From a virus: a stretch of 20,257 bases of DNA. This document shows, piece after piece, positions 5,986 to 13,356 of the stretch (position 1 is the first letter of the stretch; every line of letters starts with the position of its first letter). The translations under genes and the position numbers were made by a program. The stretch is taken from IMG/VR virus record IMGVR_UViG_3300042503_001890, positions 1 through 20,257 of that record. One strand, 5' to 3'. The notes below the pieces were generated by a model. It saw only the letters and a program-made list of their open reading frames with translations. It was not told the origin of the DNA and ran no database searches.

Positions 5986-6014
5986 TTGACCCAAGATGTC
6001 ACATCGGATAATCT
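5986..6014 (+). promoter_or_regulatory. Sigma-70-like promoter, TAATCT subtype
   Basis: TTGACC (5986-5991) and TAATCT (6009-6014) are separated by 17 bases. The -35 region reads TTGACTTGAC, as at 5372. GATGT-C-ACATC (5995-6005), a perfect 5-bp inverted repeat, lies in the spacer. The leader lacks the hairpin and uses GGGAAGGAG before ATG 6035. Confidence 0.75.
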
Positions 6015-6034
6015 GAATCTGGGAAGGAGACCCA

Positions 6035-6217
6035 ATGAAGCCAAAGCACATAGTTATCCCAAATAGCAACAGCATGACGCAGGACCAAGCAAAGTTCTTC
6101 GTAGTGTTCCAGCACAACGACGACCGCCACATCATCGAACTTTGCCAGACTCGTGAAGAAGCCGAAGCAATCGCCAACAACTACAACGCACTACTCAAAG
6201 GAGTATTTACCCAATGA
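6035..6217 (+). CDS. Hypothetical protein, 60 residues
   Basis: The protein begins MKPKHIVIPNSNSMTQDQAK and has strand-strand-helix character (FFVVFQHNDDRHIIELCQTR, EEAEAIANNYNALL). This resembles small single-domain phage alpha/beta proteins in general, and no family is assigned. GGAAGGAG precedes ATG 6035. Its stop overlaps the next start (ATGA). Confidence 0.7.
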   Translation: MKPKHIVIPNSNSMTQDQAKFFVVFQHNDDRHIIELCQTREEAEAIANNYNALLKGVFTQ

Positions 6218-6435
6218 AGAAAAAAGTCACTGAATACAAGGTGTTTCACGCCTCGGACGGAATGTTCTGGGTCGTCGAAGCCGACACCCCAGCAGAAGCA
6301 GTAATCAAGGTTTGCGGCGAAATCGTCGAAGTTCTTGAGCACAACATCGCCGAGAGCATCTTCAACTACAAGACAAAGCACCTCGGAATTAACGGCGACA
6401 CAAAGTTCGAAGTAACCAGCGTCGCTCTGGTCTAA
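6214..6435 (+). CDS. Hypothetical protein, 73 residues
   Basis: The protein begins MKKKVTEYKVFHASDGMFWV. The pattern EYKVFHASDGMFWVVEADTP, then AEAVIKVCGEIVEVLEH, then FEVTSVALV suggests beta-beta-alpha-beta. It looks loosely like its neighbour at 6035 in size and layout, but I cannot show homology. The start overlaps the preceding stop and AAAGGAG lies upstream. Confidence 0.7.
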   Translation: MKKKVTEYKVFHASDGMFWVVEADTPAEAVIKVCGEIVEVLEHNIAESIFNYKTKHLGINGDTKFEVTSVALV

Positions 6436-6449
6436 GAAAGGGAAACACA

Positions 6450-6716
6450 ATGACCACCAAACAAAAGAAAGTGACCAAGGCGCAAGCCACCTCGGTCCTC
6501 AAACAGGTATGCGACCACTACGGGATAAAGCCCGATAGTCGAAACGCCCCGAAACTCATCATGGACTTCGACTGGCTCGGACACGGAGGACAACCTCACA
6601 TCGTCTGGGAAGAAGGACCCTACGATTGGGCATTGCGCCACTGGGAAGCCCAAAGCGCCGATGTGTTCCTCGAACCAATGACCAGTTGGGCACTCGGGAT
6701 TTTCCCAGCCTTCTAA
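6450..6716 (+). CDS. Hypothetical protein, 88 residues
   Basis: The protein begins MTTKQKKVTKAQATSVLKQV, with a helical first half followed by a Trp-rich segment (DFDWLGHGGQPHIVWEEGPY, DWALRHWEAQ). No family is recognised. The ribosome binding site is AAGAAAGGGAAA. It is the last gene of the small-gene block, directly before the 6736 hairpin. Confidence 0.7.
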   Translation: MTTKQKKVTKAQATSVLKQVCDHYGIKPDSRNAPKLIMDFDWLGHGGQPHIVWEEGPYDWALRHWEAQSADVFLEPMTSWALGIFPAF

Positions 6717-6735
6717 AACCAAAACATCCTGCAGG

Positions 6736-6757
6736 TAGCCCGCCATCGTGCGGGCTA
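6736..6757 (+). terminator. GC-rich hairpin, probable terminator of the small-gene block
   Basis: TAGCCCGC (6736-6743) and GCGGGCTA (6750-6757) form a perfect 8-bp stem with a six-base loop. It starts 20 bases after the last stop of the block. The following bases (TTATGCGTT) are only weakly T-rich, so termination may be partial. Confidence 0.6.
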
Positions 6758-6761
6758 TTAT
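6756..6761 (+). promoter_or_regulatory. -10 element for a leaderless transcript
   Basis: TATTAT is followed by exactly six bases and ATG 6768, so transcription from seven bases past the -10 would begin at the A of the start codon. No ribosome binding site is present and no clear -35 is seen. It overlaps the right arm of the hairpin by two bases. Confidence 0.5.
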
Positions 6762-6767
6762 GCGTTC

Positions 6768-6932
6768 ATGGCATACGACGAGGATGAATGGTCACCGCTC
6801 CGCACAGCGACAGCAGCCCTCCATGAAATGTTCCTAACCCTTATGGAATCGGGGTTTCAAGAACATCAAGCCTTGCAACTCGTTTCGACACTCATGACCA
6901 ACGGAATGTTCGAAACCGATTCCGACGACTGA
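6768..6932 (+). CDS. Small protein upstream of the portal, 54 residues
   Basis: The protein begins MAYDEDEWSPLRTATAALHE and is mostly one or two helices (MFLTLMESGFQEHQALQLVS) with an acidic end. Small helical proteins like this occur beside phage structural genes, from memory, but no function is assigned. There is no ribosome binding site, and the start fits a leaderless mRNA. It opens the structural operon, 48 bases before the portal. Confidence 0.6.
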   Translation: MAYDEDEWSPLRTATAALHEMFLTLMESGFQEHQALQLVSTLMTNGMFETDSDD

Positions 6933-6980
6933 ACCACCCTGCAGTGAAGCATCACCGCACTAAAGCATTAGGATTGACGC

Positions 6981-8438
6981 ATGGCTGAAAAAGACGACAT
7001 GATTGAAATCGGCTCGTCTGGCTTACGCCGCACCTCGGGCTTCGTCATTGACGACTTCGTACAAGGTCTACAAGGACAAAAAGGCGCCAAGATTTGGCGT
7101 GAAATGGCAGACAACGACCCCATCGTTGGAGCCATGATGTTCGCCATCGAACGGCTCATTCTCCAAATCAACTGGAATGTCGAACCATTCACAGACGCCG
7201 AAAACGAAGAAGTAACCGAGGAAGCCCTCGCCTCAGCCCAGTTCGTCGAAGAGTGCATGAACGACATGAGCGAATCATGGTCAGTGATGCTGCAACAGAT
7301 TCTCTCGTTCCTCGTCTACGGCTACGCCCCATGCGAAATCGTTTACAAGCGCCGAAACGGACTGAACCAAAAAGACGGCTCAAAACGGTCCAAGTACAAC
7401 GACGGCAAAATCGGCTGGCGCAAAGTCGCTCTTCGTGCTCAGGAAACAGTCTGGTCATGGCAATTTGACGACACAGGCTCCATCGAAGGCGTCAACCAGA
7501 TGGACCCTTATGTCTCCCGAGGCGTTGTTTTCATCCCCATCGAAAAAATGCTTTTGTTCCGCACGGTCTCTGCACGAAGCAACCCAGAAGGTCGCTCCAT
7601 TCTCCGCAATGCGTACCGCCCATGGAAGTTCAAGCGGACCATCGAAGAAATCGAAGCCGTCGGTATCGAGCGTGACCTCGCAGGATTGCCCGTCGCTTAT
7701 GTCCCGCCGACCATGTTGTCCTCAACTGCCACACCACAAGAGGTCGCAGCCCGCAACGCCATCCAAGCCCTGATTCGTGGAATCAAGCGCAACGAAAACG
7801 AGGGAATTCTCTTCCCATTGGCTTACGACAGCCAAGGTCGTGAAACCTACAAACTGACCCTTCTCTCCAGCGGCGGTTCACGCCAATTCAACACAGACGC
7901 CATTGTCGCCCGCTACGACCAGCGAATCGCCATGGTGGTACTGGCAGACTTCATTCTTCTCGGACACGAAAATGTTGGCTCTTTCGCTCTCGGTGCATCC
8001 AAGATTGACTTGTTCACCACAGCAATCCAGCAAATCTGCAACTCAATCGCTGAAGTGTTCAACGACCATGCGTTGCCTCGTTTGTTCAAACTCAACGGCA
8101 TGCCCGTCGACAAACTGCCTTTAATCAAGCCTGAGCCAATCGCCCATGTCGACCTCGCCCTCCTCGGAGACTTCATCTCCAAGATGGTGCAGGCAGGAGC
8201 AATCACTGTCGACTCTGGACTGGACGAATACCTCCGAGACCTCACCAACCTTCCCAAAAAGGTCGAAGGCGAAGAAGGCGTTCCAGAGGAGCAGTTGGGC
8301 GCTGAAGAGATGGAAATGCCTAAAGAGGAATCAGACGAATCTGGTGAGGCTCCAGCGCCTGATGAAGCCGAAGGCGTACCAATGAAAGCCGAAGCCAAGC
8401 AGGAGCCATCAGGTGCCGTTCGTCAGCCCAAGAAGTAA
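6981..8438 (+). CDS. Portal protein
   Basis: The portal forms the dodecameric ring at one capsid vertex through which DNA is packaged and ejected. At 485 residues the protein has a usual portal length. The N-terminal segment REMADNDPIVGAMMFAIERL followed by QINWNVEPF, and later SFLVYGYAPCEIVYKRRNG, match the DUF935/gp6-like portal pattern ('D-P-V-GA-..-I...V....W.V.P' then 'L-YG-a--E--y'). Later segments (FRTVSARSNPEGRSILRNAY, YRPWKFK) are also portal-like. Residues from about 425 to the end are an acidic, Pro/Glu-rich, probably disordered tail. ATG 6981 has AGGA upstream, but TAGGAT also lies six bases before it, so leaderless initiation is an alternative. It overlaps the next gene by 26 bases. 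Confidence 0.9.
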   Translation: MAEKDDMIEIGSSGLRRTSGFVIDDFVQGLQGQKGAKIWREMADNDPIVGAMMFAIERLILQINWNVEPFTDAENEEVTEEALASAQFVEECMNDMSESWSVMLQQILSFLVYGYAPCEIVYKRRNGLNQKDGSKRSKYNDGKIGWRKVALRAQETVWSWQFDDTGSIEGVNQMDPYVSRGVVFIPIEKMLLFRTVSARSNPEGRSILRNAYRPWKFKRTIEEIEAVGIERDLAGLPVAYVPPTMLSSTATPQEVAARNAIQALIRGIKRNENEGILFPLAYDSQGRETYKLTLLSSGGSRQFNTDAIVARYDQRIAMVVLADFILLGHENVGSFALGASKIDLFTTAIQQICNSIAEVFNDHALPRLFKLNGMPVDKLPLIKPEPIAHVDLALLGDFISKMVQAGAITVDSGLDEYLRDLTNLPKKVEGEEGVPEEQLGAEEMEMPKEESDESGEAPAPDEAEGVPMKAEAKQEPSGAVRQPKK

Positions 8439-9336
8439 ACGGGTCACGAAGAATGTAAAGCCCATCGACCCTCAACTCCTCAAGGATGTTGATGCGATGG
8501 CTGCTCCCTATCGAGAAGCAATGATGGGGCTTGACGCTGTAGTCCGTGAAGCCGCCCGCAGAATCGGTGACGGAGCAGACGCCCTTGCAACTTTCCAGAC
8601 GCTTCTCTCTGACGCCGTTGTACAGCACCTCTCAGCGCAGATTCCAAGCGCCACTGGTGTTATGTCAAGACAGGCGTTTCGAGCCGCTGTACGGGCAATC
8701 AAGGACCTCCCAACGGGTTTAAGCATCGCTATGTCCTTCGACAAATCAGACCCGAGGGCAATTGCTTGGGCAAGACTTCGTGCAGGCAAGATGATTGTCC
8801 AGATTCAAGATGAGCAGTTGCAAGCAATCCGCCAAATCATCTCCAATGCGATTGCTAATGGCGTCACCGTTCCTCAGGCTGCAAAGCAAATCGAGCAGGT
8901 TGTCGGTCTCCACGACCGCTGGCAAAGAGCCGTCAACAACGCCTATGAGCGTGATGTACAGCGTTTTATTGCCGAAGGGGTCAACTCTGAGCGGGCAGTC
9001 ACTATGGCTCAGCAGAACGCCGCAAAATACCGCCAGAAGTTAATTCGTGCCCGTGCCCGCAACATTGCCCGCACCGAAGTGATGGCTGCACAAAACCAAG
9101 GCACCCTTCTCTCGTGGCTTCAGGCAGGCGAAAAAGGTCTCATCAATCTTTCGTTGACCAAGAAGGAATGGATGGCTGGACCATCTGGCTGGAAGGGAAT
9201 CAGCGTGTGCGATTTCTGTGCCCCGCTGAATGGACAGCAAGTTCCCGTGACAGCACCTTTCGACAACGGGCTTTTAGCGCCCCCTGCACATCCCAATTGC
9301 CGCTGCCGCATGATTCTGGTCCCGCCCGAGGTCTGA
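8413..9336 (+). CDS. MuF-like head morphogenesis protein
   Basis: Phage Mu gpF-type proteins are minor head components made next to the portal, often ejected with DNA. The 307-residue protein has a long helical N-terminal half. A MuF C-terminal domain follows: RARARNIARTEVMAAQNQG, the VCDFCAPLNGQQVP turn and the terminal PPAHPNCRCRMILVPP. Those cysteines and 'HPNCRC' are a hallmark of the family (PF04233). The start is GTG 8413 with AGGAG at 8401-8405, inside the end of the portal gene; there is no good ATG nearby. The tag motif of the downstream proteins is absent here. The next gene follows after one base. Confidence 0.9.
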   Translation: MPFVSPRSKRVTKNVKPIDPQLLKDVDAMAAPYREAMMGLDAVVREAARRIGDGADALATFQTLLSDAVVQHLSAQIPSATGVMSRQAFRAAVRAIKDLPTGLSIAMSFDKSDPRAIAWARLRAGKMIVQIQDEQLQAIRQIISNAIANGVTVPQAAKQIEQVVGLHDRWQRAVNNAYERDVQRFIAEGVNSERAVTMAQQNAAKYRQKLIRARARNIARTEVMAAQNQGTLLSWLQAGEKGLINLSLTKKEWMAGPSGWKGISVCDFCAPLNGQQVPVTAPFDNGLLAPPAHPNCRCRMILVPPEV

Positions 9337-9337
9337 C

Positions 9338-11953
9338 ATGTTGAAACTCATCGCTACAAACGGACAACGGTCGCTCTTCCAAACAGGTTTCGCCAATCTT
9401 TGGGAAGGCACAGACCTTGAGGAGACCGTTCCAACTGGTCATGTTGTTGACGAAGAGGGAGTGGTCATTCCCGTCAAGAACATCTATGCGATGTTCAGAG
9501 ATGATTCTTGGGAAATCATTGATGCTCCAGACGAACCGTTGGGAAAAGGTCGTAAGAGGCAATTCGCTTCGAGAGCAGAAGCCGCTCGATACGCTGCACG
9601 AATTCGATGGGGGACTACAACTCCCGATGCGAACGCTTCTGCAGCATCGAATGGTGTTCCAATGGAGCCGACCGACGATGTCAACGAGGCAATTACGACT
9701 GGTGCTCCATTCAAACCACTTTTGTTTGAAAGCCTCCCCCCAGACATTCAAGAGGGTCTTACAAAGACAGAAACAAGCAGTTTGCCCTTCAACGACGAGA
9801 TGGTCCTTGAGGCAAAATTGACTGCTTATTACGCAAAAGTGTTGAGTCCAGACAGCATTTCACCAGAAAATCAATATGAAATAGGGAAATACGGGTCTCA
9901 TTATCGTCAGTTTGTAAATTCAGGAACATCGGCAGACCCACTTCGTGCTGATGAGCGCCTTCAACTTGCAAGCAGCATGGCTCGCCAAACCGTCATTCGT
10001 CACAGGGAAAAGCAGTTCCTCATCGGACGAGAGGACGAGGCATTAAAAGAAACCAAAGATTTGGTGTCTCAGCCAGAAATGAAAATTGCAATGACGGTCA
10101 CCGAGGCAGGTGCTTCAGCAATTCTTACTGGAGGTCGTATCACGACCCAGTTCGAGACTAAAACCAGCCGAGGAGCGTTGAATCCCCAAGGTCGAGCAGC
10201 CCACGAAGCCGTTGCCTACGGAACACACCCAGCGACCATTCCCGACCGTCGACCTGTTTATGCGACGCTTCATCCTGTTGGTGTTCAACATCCAATCGCA
10301 ACAGGAGCAGAGCAGTACGGAACTATCCAGTTCGTTATGAAACCACAAGTTTCGGACCGCTCAACATTTTCGGTTGTTGATTCTCTTGGGCAAAATCGCA
10401 ATCCTTCGCCAGTACGGGGACCAATCACCAGAGGGCAAGCACACCCATATACCAAGTTCCCCAAAGATGCCCCAATTCATCCCTCCGACAAAGTTGGGAA
10501 AATTAGGCGTGGTGACCGAACGGAGTATTCGGAAGCGCAAATCCATGGTGGCGTAAGACTTTCTGATGTTGCTTACATCGTGGCAAACAGACGAACAAGT
10601 GATTTGGTCGAGAGAGCCGCAAAACATGGCATCCCCGTTATTTCAATCGGTACAGAACCAAGGGATAGAACAGGCAAGATGAAGATTCTTCCTGAACCCG
10701 CTGAAGTCGCAAAAAGTGCTGCGGATATCTCAGACACCGTCGGTCGTATCTGGCAAGCCGTCGATTCACTGGTCGTAGAAAAGGGACGCAAGCGCAAGTT
10801 CTCAACCCGTACCGAAGCCGCCCAATACGCAGCCCGTATCCGCTGGGGTACAACATCTGGTAGTTCAACCACGGAAAAGCCGCACATGAAAGCAATGCGA
10901 GAGGAAGCCGAAGCATTGAGGGTGGAAGTTTCTGCATTAAATCAGACAGTCAGTTTTGACAACATGCAACGGTCCAGCACGAAGGCAGCCAACGGCGCTT
11001 ACGCATGGAGCGATGCGAAAGGCGACATCCAAGTCAACACGGCTAATGAAGAGTTGATTCCATCACCCAAAGTGGCAGACATCCATGACCGTGTTTTGGC
11101 ATTGGGAGGGAAAATGGAAAGCGAGGCGATGAGCCGCACAGAAGCCCAAATAGCCGCAGGTAAAATCTCCACTAAAGAAGAAATGAGAGCCGCCTATGCG
11201 AAGAACATGCAGGATGTTGTGGCTGAGGTACGACCTTGCGGAGGCAAAATCGAGATAGGCAGAAAAGATGACGCCACAGCCTTTAAGACCGATTCAACAT
11301 CTCAAGAGGCTTTTGATGCTGTGGTCCCAAATCTTGAACTTGTTGGGAAAGTAATGCCAACAGATTGGTCTGATTCGACTAAAGGTGGTCGACTTATGAT
11401 TCGTTCAGACGACAAATTGCCTAACGGTCATTTTGTGACGCCAAACAATTCTTTCGACACACCAGTCATCGCAATCCCAACCATGGATACTCAGAAAAAG
11501 CGTGGAGAATTGGACAATCTACGAGTTGTCGGTCACGAGACGCAGCACTACATAACTTACAAACGCCCAGCAATCCAAGCCCTTGAAGTGGCTTTCATCA
11601 CGCACAGAACAACAGCGTTCACGGAATCAAGATTCTGGAAAGACGAGTCGAGAGCGTTGAGTTTGAGAGAACGAATGAAAACAAAGGTTCGTGACAAGAG
11701 AAGAGTAGCGACAACAACAAAAGGGGATGTGGTTGAAATTGATACAGACATGTTCGCCAATGCCTACAGCGGACGCCGTTACGACAAAGCCGTAAAACGA
11801 ACTGGACCTTACGGCATGTTCGACAACAGCAAAACCCGTTTCACAGCGTTTGAATTGATGACCACAGGCTTTGAACAGGTGTTGAGCGGCAATGCTGACC
11901 ACTTTGACAGGGACCATCTTGGGTTTGTTTTGGGAGTGATGGCAACAGCATGA
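9338..11953 (+). CDS. Two-unit effector-like protein: DUF3626/ART-like plus HExxH domain
   Basis: At 871 residues this is the largest protein here. An N-terminal segment (1-70) precedes tag copy 1 (about 73-92). Next is a region with RPVYATLHPVGVQHPIATGA (from R305), DRSTFSVVDSLG and EAQIHGGVRLSDVAYIV (E399), which I match from memory to DUF3626 and related phage ADP-ribosyltransferase-like domains. Tag copy 2 (485-504) follows. The C-terminal unit carries GHETQH (H733, E734, H737), a zinc metallopeptidase signature, with E839 or E846 (FELMTTGFEQ) as a possible third ligand. The layout looks like two tag-plus-effector units fused head to tail. Virion delivery is inferred. Activity of either domain is not proved by sequence. 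The stop overlaps the next start (ATGA). Confidence 0.7.
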   Translation: MLKLIATNGQRSLFQTGFANLWEGTDLEETVPTGHVVDEEGVVIPVKNIYAMFRDDSWEIIDAPDEPLGKGRKRQFASRAEAARYAARIRWGTTTPDANASAASNGVPMEPTDDVNEAITTGAPFKPLLFESLPPDIQEGLTKTETSSLPFNDEMVLEAKLTAYYAKVLSPDSISPENQYEIGKYGSHYRQFVNSGTSADPLRADERLQLASSMARQTVIRHREKQFLIGREDEALKETKDLVSQPEMKIAMTVTEAGASAILTGGRITTQFETKTSRGALNPQGRAAHEAVAYGTHPATIPDRRPVYATLHPVGVQHPIATGAEQYGTIQFVMKPQVSDRSTFSVVDSLGQNRNPSPVRGPITRGQAHPYTKFPKDAPIHPSDKVGKIRRGDRTEYSEAQIHGGVRLSDVAYIVANRRTSDLVERAAKHGIPVISIGTEPRDRTGKMKILPEPAEVAKSAADISDTVGRIWQAVDSLVVEKGRKRKFSTRTEAAQYAARIRWGTTSGSSTTEKPHMKAMREEAEALRVEVSALNQTVSFDNMQRSSTKAANGAYAWSDAKGDIQVNTANEELIPSPKVADIHDRVLALGGKMESEAMSRTEAQIAAGKISTKEEMRAAYAKNMQDVVAEVRPCGGKIEIGRKDDATAFKTDSTSQEAFDAVVPNLELVGKVMPTDWSDSTKGGRLMIRSDDKLPNGHFVTPNNSFDTPVIAIPTMDTQKKRGELDNLRVVGHETQHYITYKRPAIQALEVAFITHRTTAFTESRFWKDESRALSLRERMKTKVRDKRRVATTTKGDVVEIDTDMFANAYSGRRYDKAVKRTGPYGMFDNSKTRFTAFELMTTGFEQVLSGNADHFDRDHLGFVLGVMATA
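9548..9613 (+). repeat. Tag motif copy 1
   Basis: This encodes F-A-S-R-A-E-A-A-R-Y-A-A-R-I-R-W-G preceded by basic GRKRQ. It is a short form, one residue shorter than FGGxR copies, and separates the N-terminal segment from the DUF3626-like region. Confidence 0.85.
10790..10849 (+). repeat. Tag motif copy 2
   Basis: This encodes F-S-T-R-T-E-A-A-Q-Y-A-A-R-I-R-W-G preceded by KGRKRK. It is the closest relative of copy 1, including the GTT that follows, and lies mid-protein between the two effector-like domains. Confidence 0.85.
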
Positions 11954-13356
11954 TTCTGGTCTGGGATTTCAAAGTGAACGCCATGGCTGAAACAGCCGAG
12001 TGGGAGAACGGCGTTATGCGATGCACCGTCTCCGAGGTTTATGACCTTGTTGACCAGATAATTGCCGACGGTGAAAAACTTCCGTGCGGGTCCGCAACTG
12101 TCATGGTTAAGCCAACGCTTTCGACTGAGGAAGGGGCTTACGCAGTTATTGCGGCAGCGTTGCTGGAGGTCGCTGATTTTCAAACAATCCGCCCGCCTCA
12201 AACTGATGTCACTATCGGAGAGGATGTTTTTTACTCCGATGCGAACGACATGGAGAAAGCCAAGCAATCCTTTGGAGGTGACCGCTCGGCTGCTGCTCAA
12301 TACGCTGCAAGAGTCCGTTGGGGTAATCGAGGAACGAAGTCGTCTACTGGCGGACCCGATTATTTATCCTTCGTAGGGACGAAAGAGGCTGAGCGTTTTG
12401 CTGCAGAATTCACTTACAACCACGGGACATTCCAAAGTGCGGCGAGAGGTCTCACAGGACAAAGCGATGTTTTTGGAACTGATTGGGACGAAGAAGATGA
12501 CACTTGGCAAAGGGCAACTATGTCTCAAACCGAAATTTTTTCGTCTATGAAGTCAGGAATGTTGGCAATCAATGACTCACCAATACCAGAACAGCCTTTG
12601 CATCGTGGTATGTCATTGAAAAGTGACCCAGATGGCAACTTGATGTTTGGCGGCAAACCTCTGGTGGTGGGAAGAACACTTTCTGAACCAGTAGCGTCTT
12701 GGACAACCGACAAATCTGTTGCTGATGACTTTGCCGCTGGAACATTGACTGGCACTGGCTTGCCTGCCAGCGGTGGCGCAAGCCCAGTAGTTCTCACGGT
12801 GAAAAATGCACCCGCATTACCTTTTAGCCAGTGTTTGACTCCACAATCTCGTCAAGGAGTTGTCAAAAAAGCGGATGAACATTTGATAAGCGGAAATCTT
12901 GAAGTGACTGGCATTTCACAAAGAAACGGCGTTACCCATGTTGAGTTGTCATACAAAGCACCGATTGTGACTAATGCTGAAATCAAATCAACCACTTTGA
13001 TGACAATCCCTGAGCGTCCGTGGACTAACGGTGGAAGTCCACGACAAGATTTATTCTCCTCTTCAGAAGGTGGAAAGGCTGGGGACTATGTGAAAATGGG
13101 GCAAAAAGGCAGAGCACCTGTTGGTGCGCCAGAAATTGAAACATGGCATCGTATTCCTTTCCCATTCCCCGACAACATCCCTTATGCGATTGACGGACCA
13201 AAATCAAAATACGGGACGCCGCAACATCGACAAATTTCTCAATTGTGGAAAAATGTTGGTGTAGATACAGGTTATTCAGATGATGATGGTCGTAGTAACA
13301 ACCGTGGAGGACGAATACCTACGGGTTGGGTCAGTGTGACGGGAATGACCGAATGA
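11950..13356 (+). CDS. Tagged ADP-ribosyltransferase-like protein
   Basis: An N-terminal region (1-100) of 468 residues ends with ANDMEKAKQSFGG, the start of tag copy 3 (105-125). The middle holds an R-S-E type ADP-ribosyltransferase pattern: LHRGM (R219), then SWTTDKSVADDFA (250-262) in the place of the STS strand, then ADEHLISGNLEV (E310) as the probable catalytic Glu. The first Glu of a classical ExE is not evident, so arginine specificity is doubtful. The family transfers ADP-ribose from NAD to proteins or other targets. The last 130 residues, Gly-, Pro- and Asp-rich with HRIPFPFPDNIPYAIDGP, are unrecognised. Both ends overlap neighbours by four bases (ATGA). Confidence 0.65.
   Translation: MILVWDFKVNAMAETAEWENGVMRCTVSEVYDLVDQIIADGEKLPCGSATVMVKPTLSTEEGAYAVIAAALLEVADFQTIRPPQTDVTIGEDVFYSDANDMEKAKQSFGGDRSAAAQYAARVRWGNRGTKSSTGGPDYLSFVGTKEAERFAAEFTYNHGTFQSAARGLTGQSDVFGTDWDEEDDTWQRATMSQTEIFSSMKSGMLAINDSPIPEQPLHRGMSLKSDPDGNLMFGGKPLVVGRTLSEPVASWTTDKSVADDFAAGTLTGTGLPASGGASPVVLTVKNAPALPFSQCLTPQSRQGVVKKADEHLISGNLEVTGISQRNGVTHVELSYKAPIVTNAEIKSTTLMTIPERPWTNGGSPRQDLFSSSEGGKAGDYVKMGQKGRAPVGAPEIETWHRIPFPFPDNIPYAIDGPKSKYGTPQHRQISQLWKNVGVDTGYSDDDGRSNNRGGRIPTGWVSVTGMTE
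12262..12324 (+). repeat. Tag motif copy 3
   Basis: This encodes KQS followed by FGGDRSAAAQYAARVRWG, a full-length form. The preceding DANDMEKA resembles DANDLEKA before copy 4. Confidence 0.9.

Noticed and set aside
11809-12300. Antisense frame across the 11953 gene junction
   Set aside because: It spans the overlap of two coupled + strand genes and has no initiation signals or domain.
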